7,872 nucleotides of DNA from Thermoplasmata archaeon (GTDB lineage: Archaea > Thermoplasmatota > Thermoplasmata > RBG-16-68-12 > JAGMCJ01): the NCBI GenBank assembly GCA_023129265.1, contig JAGMCJ010000217.1, forward strand, positions 1 to 7,872, in the 5' to 3' direction. Position 1 is the stretch's first letter, and every line of letters begins with the position of its first letter. The notes under the pieces are model-generated. The model searched no databases. It was not told the DNA's origin and was given only the letters and a program-made list of their open reading frames with translations. Below, in pieces: positions 5,618 to 7,872 of this stretch. The translations under genes were made by a program, and so were the position numbers.

Positions 5618-5827
5618 ATGAGCAGCACCTTCAAGGCCAAACTGAGGAGGATTGGGAACTCCCTCGGAATAATCATACCCTCCGAGATTCTCGACGAGCT
5701 AGGCTACGGTCAGGGAGACAACGTGAAAGTGATAATCCCGCTCAAGAGGAAGGAGCGACTCCTGGCACTGGCGGGTATGGACGAAGGAAAGCCGCGGTTC
5801 AAAAGGGACAAGAGGGAAAGGTTCTGA
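5618..5827 (+). CDS. vapB: VapB antitoxin, SpoVT/AbrB (swapped-hairpin) type
   Basis: A 69-residue antitoxin. Residues 4-41 form the AbrB/MazE-type swapped-hairpin DNA-binding domain: TFKAKLRRIGNSLGIIIPSE, then a helix ILDELGYGQGD and a closing strand NVKVIIP. The RRIGNSLGIIIP signature is diagnostic. The remaining basic tail (about 43-69, KRKERLLALAGMDEGK onward) should wrap into the PIN toxin's active site. Its ATG lies nine bases after the palindromic operator and about 29 bp after the TATA box, so the start is well placed for leaderless translation. The stop overlaps the vapC start (TGATG), which couples the two. It is complete and of normal family length. Confidence 0.9.
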   Translation: MSSTFKAKLRRIGNSLGIIIPSEILDELGYGQGDNVKVIIPLKRKERLLALAGMDEGKPRFKRDKRERF

Positions 5828-6213
5828 TGTTCCTTGACACGACCATCGTGGTGGAGGTCCTCCGGTCAGGCCGAGAATCCAGGAGGTTCAGGAGGATACT
5901 CGAAGCGATCAAGGACGACCCCCTCTTCATCTCAATGCTCCAGCTTGCAGAGCTCTCGGATTGGTGCCTGGAGAACAGCATCGACCCGTCGGACCGGATC
6001 TCGAGGCTGAAGGGCATCGTGGGAGTGGTCCCCTTGACCGAGGGCATCTGTCTGGAGGGCTCCAAGATCAAGCGCGGGATGCGGGAGCACGGCGTGTCCA
6101 AGTTCAGCCTGCTGGACGGCATCATACTCGCGAGCGCGAGGTCGATCGACCAGAAGCTGCTCACGTCGGACTCAGATTTCCGCAAGGCCGAGGATGCTGT
6201 GGTTATTGGGTGA
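5827..6213 (+). CDS. vapC: VapC toxin, PIN-domain ribonuclease
   Basis: A 128-residue PIN-domain protein. All acidic metal-binding positions are present: D4 in MFLDTTIVVEVL, E42 in LQLAELSDW, D97 in FSLLDGIILASA, and D115/D117 in LTSDSDF. VapC toxins are Mg2+/Mn2+-dependent RNases that cut specific tRNA or rRNA sites and so stop translation; the target here is not readable. The start is the ATG of the TGATG junction with vapB, with residues MFLDT at the proper N-terminus of the PIN fold. The same frame is open upstream to 5455, but that extension overlies vapB out of frame and is not coding. The gene is intact and shows the GC-rich composition of the surrounding chromosome. Confidence 0.93.
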   Translation: MFLDTTIVVEVLRSGRESRRFRRILEAIKDDPLFISMLQLAELSDWCLENSIDPSDRISRLKGIVGVVPLTEGICLEGSKIKRGMREHGVSKFSLLDGIILASARSIDQKLLTSDSDFRKAEDAVVIG

Positions 6214-6243
6214 GCGCTTCTCTGACTTCATGAACCTGCAAAC

Positions 6244-6286
6244 GTATATGTATGCGCAGGTATATGATTGCATATCGGGGTATAAC
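6244..6286 (+). promoter_or_regulatory. Promoter and repeat-rich operator of the second RelE operon
   Basis: GTATATG occurs at 6244-6250 and again at 6260-6266, 16 bp apart. The second copy is the left arm of ATATG-ATTG-CATAT (6262-6275), an inverted repeat. The second copy also works as a TATA box about 23 bp before the ATG at 6287, implying a leaderless message. GTATAAC (6280-6286) abuts the start. The arrangement suggests autorepression by the antitoxin. Confidence 0.55.
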
Positions 6287-6475
6287 ATGAGCGAGGCCAC
6301 GACGATACGCATAAGCACGGAGACGCGGGATGACCTCCGCAGGTTCGGGCGGAAGGACGAGACCTACGACGAGCTCATACGGCGCCTGCTAGAGGCCGCC
6401 CGCAAGCTGAGCTTCTTCGAGGAACTGGACAGGATAGTCGAGACCGAGGAGTTCGTGCCCCTTGACCAAGTATGA
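6287..6475 (+). CDS. RelE-partner antitoxin, DUF7557-like (ribbon-helix-helix)
   Basis: A 62-residue antitoxin. TTIRISTETRDDLRRF (5-20) is the DNA-contacting strand and first helix of a ribbon-helix-helix-like fold. GRKDETYDELIRRLLEAARK (21-40) is the second helix. The tail ends EEFVPLDQV, a C-terminal phrase typical of the archaeal DUF7557 antitoxin group. The ATG at 6287 is preferred because it lies about 23 bp after a TATA box and begins directly before the conserved strand; the open frame starts earlier, at 6194, over the end of vapC and the promoter. The stop overlaps the toxin start by 14 bp. It probably neutralises the following RelE protein and represses the operon. Confidence 0.85.
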   Translation: MSEATTIRISTETRDDLRRFGRKDETYDELIRRLLEAARKLSFFEELDRIVETEEFVPLDQV

Positions 6476-6722
6476 GGTTCTCGTCTCCGAGACCGCCCGG
6501 AAGCAACTCGAAGCGCTGGACAAAAAGACAAGAGCGCGCATCAAGCGGGTGCTTCGCAGTGTCGATCCCTCCCGCTCGACGGTCAAGAGGCTCAAGGGAC
6601 CCAAGAGGGACTACTTCCGCCTCCGCGTCGGGGAATACAGGGTGATATTCACCGTGGAGGGCAAGAGGGTCCTCGTCGCCAAGATACTGCACCGACGTGT
6701 CGCCTATTCCTGGGTGGATTGA
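6462..6722 (+). CDS. relE: RelE-family mRNA interferase toxin, TTG start
   Basis: An 86-residue RelE/ParE-superfamily toxin. The N-terminal helices read YEVLVSETARKQLEALDKKT and ARIKRVLRSV. The sheet follows: KRLKGPKRDYFRLRVGEYRV, then IFTVEGKRVLVAKILHRRVAY. R53, R55, R60 and the C-terminal HRR (77-79) plus Y82 match the basic and aromatic residues by which RelE proteins bind and cut ribosome-bound mRNA. The only start giving a full N-terminus (MTKYEVLVS) is the TTG at 6462, inside the antitoxin's last codons. GAGGA at 6446-6450, eleven bases upstream, is a loosely spaced Shine-Dalgarno. A weak start inside the antitoxin gene fits the usual excess of antitoxin over toxin. The gene is complete. 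Confidence 0.88.
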   Translation: MTKYEVLVSETARKQLEALDKKTRARIKRVLRSVDPSRSTVKRLKGPKRDYFRLRVGEYRVIFTVEGKRVLVAKILHRRVAYSWVD

Positions 6723-6730
6723 GGTCCTGG

Positions 6731-6760
6731 AATCGTCTTGGCGAAAGGGTTATGAGCGAG
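6731..6760 (+). repeat. Dispersed intergenic element, copy D
   Basis: Core AATCGTCTTGGCGA (6731-6744), then AAGGGTTATGAGCGAG. This copy has the best BRE/TATA-like sequence (CGAAAGG at 6742-6748, TTATGA at 6750-6755), and the BRE-like block is identical to that of the surface-protein promoter at 2141. It starts nine bases after the relE stop. Confidence 0.65.
6742..6755 (+). promoter_or_regulatory. Candidate promoter inside element copy D
   Basis: CGAAAGG followed by GTTATGA fits the BRE-TATA layout used elsewhere in the window. It predicts transcription from about 6777-6780, shortly before the small reading frame at 6798. The TATA box is imperfect. Confidence 0.4.
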
Positions 6761-6797
6761 TGAATGAATGTGATTCCTGGAGGAAGGGTGTGCGTTG

Positions 6798-6947
6798 GTG
6801 AACGAGAAGCTCGGAGACCACCCGCTAACGGACTTCCTGGTCCACGGTCGCCACCCGTTCCCGCGGCACATAGAGCGCATGACATACGCCATCCACCATG
6901 TGGACCCTTCCGCCCTGGATGATGTGGCGCCGAAGACCTTCTATTAG
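6798..6947 (+). CDS. Possible 49-residue hypothetical protein
   Basis: A short frame from GTG 6798 to TAG 6945-6947: VNEKLGDHPLTDFLVHGRHP, then FPRHIERMTYAIHHVDPS, then ALDDVAPKTFY. It has plausible amino-acid composition, five His residues and no low-complexity sequence. I do not recognise it. Support is the promoter-like element D about 45 bp upstream and a purine-rich AGGGTG (6785-6790) seven bases before the GTG; a GGAGG at 6779-6783 is 14 bases away, rather far. The upstream frame closes at 6771, so it is not the tail of a longer intact gene, though it may be the tail of a broken one. Alternatives are a small metal- or nucleic-acid-binding protein, or a remnant. Confidence 0.4.
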   Translation: MNEKLGDHPLTDFLVHGRHPFPRHIERMTYAIHHVDPSALDDVAPKTFY

Positions 6948-7032
6948 GCGATGAGGCGGGTGGCTGGACGCCGTCAACCGAGGTCCCGATTCGTGTGCCG
7001 TCGGCCCGACAGCCGAGCGCTCAGAGGGGGAA

Positions 7033-7656
7033 TCAGGCTACGTCTCTCGCCTCTTTGCCGCCTCTGCCCTCGCGAACGAGGGTCACGAGACTGTCCACAA
7101 CACGGGACAGCTCCTCCCTGGTCCTGATGAACTCCCTCTGCATGATCTGTGAGCTCTCGTTCATGGACCTGAGTATCTCGGAAATCATGTGGTACTTCTC
7201 CTCGAGAGACGCGAAGTGCGCGTCCGTGTGCTCCGTGAGCGTGTCCACCTTCTGTCCGACCGCCCTTACGTCGCCGCCCACCGCCCTTACGTCGCCGCCC
7301 AGTGCCTTTACGTCGCCGCCCAGACTTGAGAAGTACTTCTCTGCCGTCGCATAGCCCTGAAACATCTCGGATGCGATGTCCGTCACATTCACCCTGAACC
7401 CCTTGAACTCGCCCGTCGCTTTTCCCTTCCTCGTCCTCATGCCCTCCACCCTGATGTGCTCGGCGCGTATCCTTATTGCCTTTCTGAAATCCTCGAGGGC
7501 GGCCTTTTCGCCCTCCGCGACCACCTTGACCTCACTGTCCTCCAGGTTCTCCACGTACCCTGTGACCTTCATCCCCCTGGCGATCCTCTGCACTGCGGCC
7601 CGGTAGCCCGCGCTTTGAACATCGCCTGTGATCCTGATCGTGTACCTGAGCTTCAT
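7033..7656 (-). CDS. acyP: Acylphosphatase domain fused to a long coiled coil
   Basis: A 207-residue protein with an acylphosphatase fold at 1-90: IRITGDVQSAGYRAAVQRIA holds the phosphate loop and catalytic arginine (R19), and VTGYVENLEDSEVKVVAEGE holds the catalytic asparagine (N37). Acylphosphatases hydrolyse carboxyl-phosphate bonds. The loop here reads GDVQSAGYR where most have GxVQGVGFR, so activity is likely but not certain. About 95-197 is an extension absent from ordinary 90-residue enzymes. It has heptads LGGDVKA, LGGDVRA, VGGDVRA and VGQKVDT (112-139), then a charged helix ending VVDSLVTLVREG, clearly coiled-coil. It has no membrane segment, so it is cytoplasmic and probably oligomeric. 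ATG 7656 is chosen because it lies about 28 bp after a TATA box; ATG 7668 would be upstream of transcription, although GAGGG before 7656 could also serve as a ribosome site. Its partner is unknown. Confidence 0.82.
   Translation of the reverse strand: MKLRYTIRITGDVQSAGYRAAVQRIARGMKVTGYVENLEDSEVKVVAEGEKAALEDFRKAIRIRAEHIRVEGMRTRKGKATGEFKGFRVNVTDIASEMFQGYATAEKYFSSLGGDVKALGGDVRAVGGDVRAVGQKVDTLTEHTDAHFASLEEKYHMISEILRSMNESSQIMQREFIRTREELSRVVDSLVTLVREGRGGKEARDVA
7262..7324 (-). repeat. Three 21-bp tandem repeats coding for coiled-coil heptads
   Basis: Three adjacent 21-base units (7262-7282, 7283-7303, 7304-7324) share the stretch TACGTCGCCGCCCA on the plus strand and differ mainly at their last two or three bases. 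They lie in the acylphosphatase-coiled-coil gene in its frame; each unit adds one heptad of the GGDV[RK]A[LV] type. Copy number could vary between strains without a frameshift. Confidence 0.85.
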
Positions 7657-7678
7657 CTCTACCCTCATCGTCCCGCGT

Positions 7679-7690
7679 GTATATATAAAA
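7679..7690 (-). promoter_or_regulatory. Promoter of the acylphosphatase-coiled-coil gene
   Basis: TTTTATATATAC on the minus strand is the strongest TATA box in the window, centred about 28 bp before ATG 7656. It sets transcription near 7658-7660, so a leaderless message is expected and ATG 7668 is excluded. No gene is seen upstream, 7691-7872. Confidence 0.65.
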
Positions 7691-7872
7691 ACTGGCATGG
7701 GCACATCAGGAGATTCGCACCGAAGTCGCTGAATGCAGAGGTGTTTGAATGCTGCCACGAATCCTCCATGGGGGTGGTCCGAGGCAGGTGTTGAGCATCT
7801 GAGGTTCGTAGGAGGCATGACGTGGAGGCGATCACGACGGAGAGCGAGGACCCGCTGTGATCGGGCGCTTCA

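Noticed and set aside
5455..6213. 252-residue plus-strand frame ending with vapC
   Set aside because: The upstream part overlies vapB in another frame and its promoter and has no family resemblance. Real vapC starts at 5827.
7262..7324. Tandem repeats as a possible CRISPR array
   Set aside because: Units are contiguous 21-mers with no spacers, in frame within a coding region, so they are a coding minisatellite.
7811..7872. GGAGG followed by ATG/GTG near the right edge
   Set aside because: The ATG is only one base from the Shine-Dalgarno, and the GTG at 7822 meets a stop after 12 codons. Too little sequence remains to support a gene.

Overview
The window reads as archaeal chromosomal DNA, most likely euryarchaeal and plausibly Thermoplasmatota-like. 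This assignment is an inference, because no universal marker gene is present. It rests on BRE/TATA-type promoters placed about 23-30 nt before start codons (leaderless or near-leaderless transcripts), on antitoxin families of archaeal type (DUF2683 and DUF7557-like), on a leader-peptide surface protein with one C-terminal membrane helix and a proline-rich tail, and on an archaeal-style anchored staphylococcal-nuclease homologue. Most of the window is GC-rich. The stretch around 3784-4330 is clearly AT-richer (22 of 60 G+C in 3961-4020, against 39 of 60 in 6061-6120, counted by hand).

Layout, left to right. 1-84 (-): the first 28 codons of a NYN-domain (PIN-like) nuclease. 325-1793 (-): an AbiE-type toxin-antitoxin (TA) operon, AbiEi antitoxin then AbiEii nucleotidyltransferase toxin, overlapping by ATGA, with a TATA box and nested inverted repeats upstream. 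1832-2152 (-): a doubtful leftover reading frame in the divergent intergenic region. 2192-3064 (+): a secreted, membrane-anchored surface protein. 3205-3675 (+): a membrane-anchored thermonuclease. 3784-4288 (-): a DUF2683 antitoxin/RelE-like toxin pair. 4560-5369 (-): an unrecognised single-pass membrane protein flanked by 19-bp perfect direct repeats. 5618-6213 (+): VapBC (AbrB-type antitoxin, PIN toxin). 6287-6722 (+): a second RelE-type pair with a DUF7557-like antitoxin. 6798-6947 (+): a possible 49-residue protein. 7033-7656 (-): an acylphosphatase domain fused to a long coiled coil.

Functionally this is an accessory region. Four toxin-antitoxin modules from unrelated families lie within about 6.4 kb, next to a probable NYN nuclease and an extracytoplasmic nuclease, with surface proteins between them. 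Each module is antitoxin-first with overlapping genes, and each has inverted or palindromic DNA at or beside its TATA box, consistent with autorepression. The part least explained by known families is a dispersed element (core AATCGTTYTGGCGA) present four times in intergenic DNA, always in the same orientation. Some copies run into a BRE/TATA-like sequence, and two bracket the membrane-protein gene.
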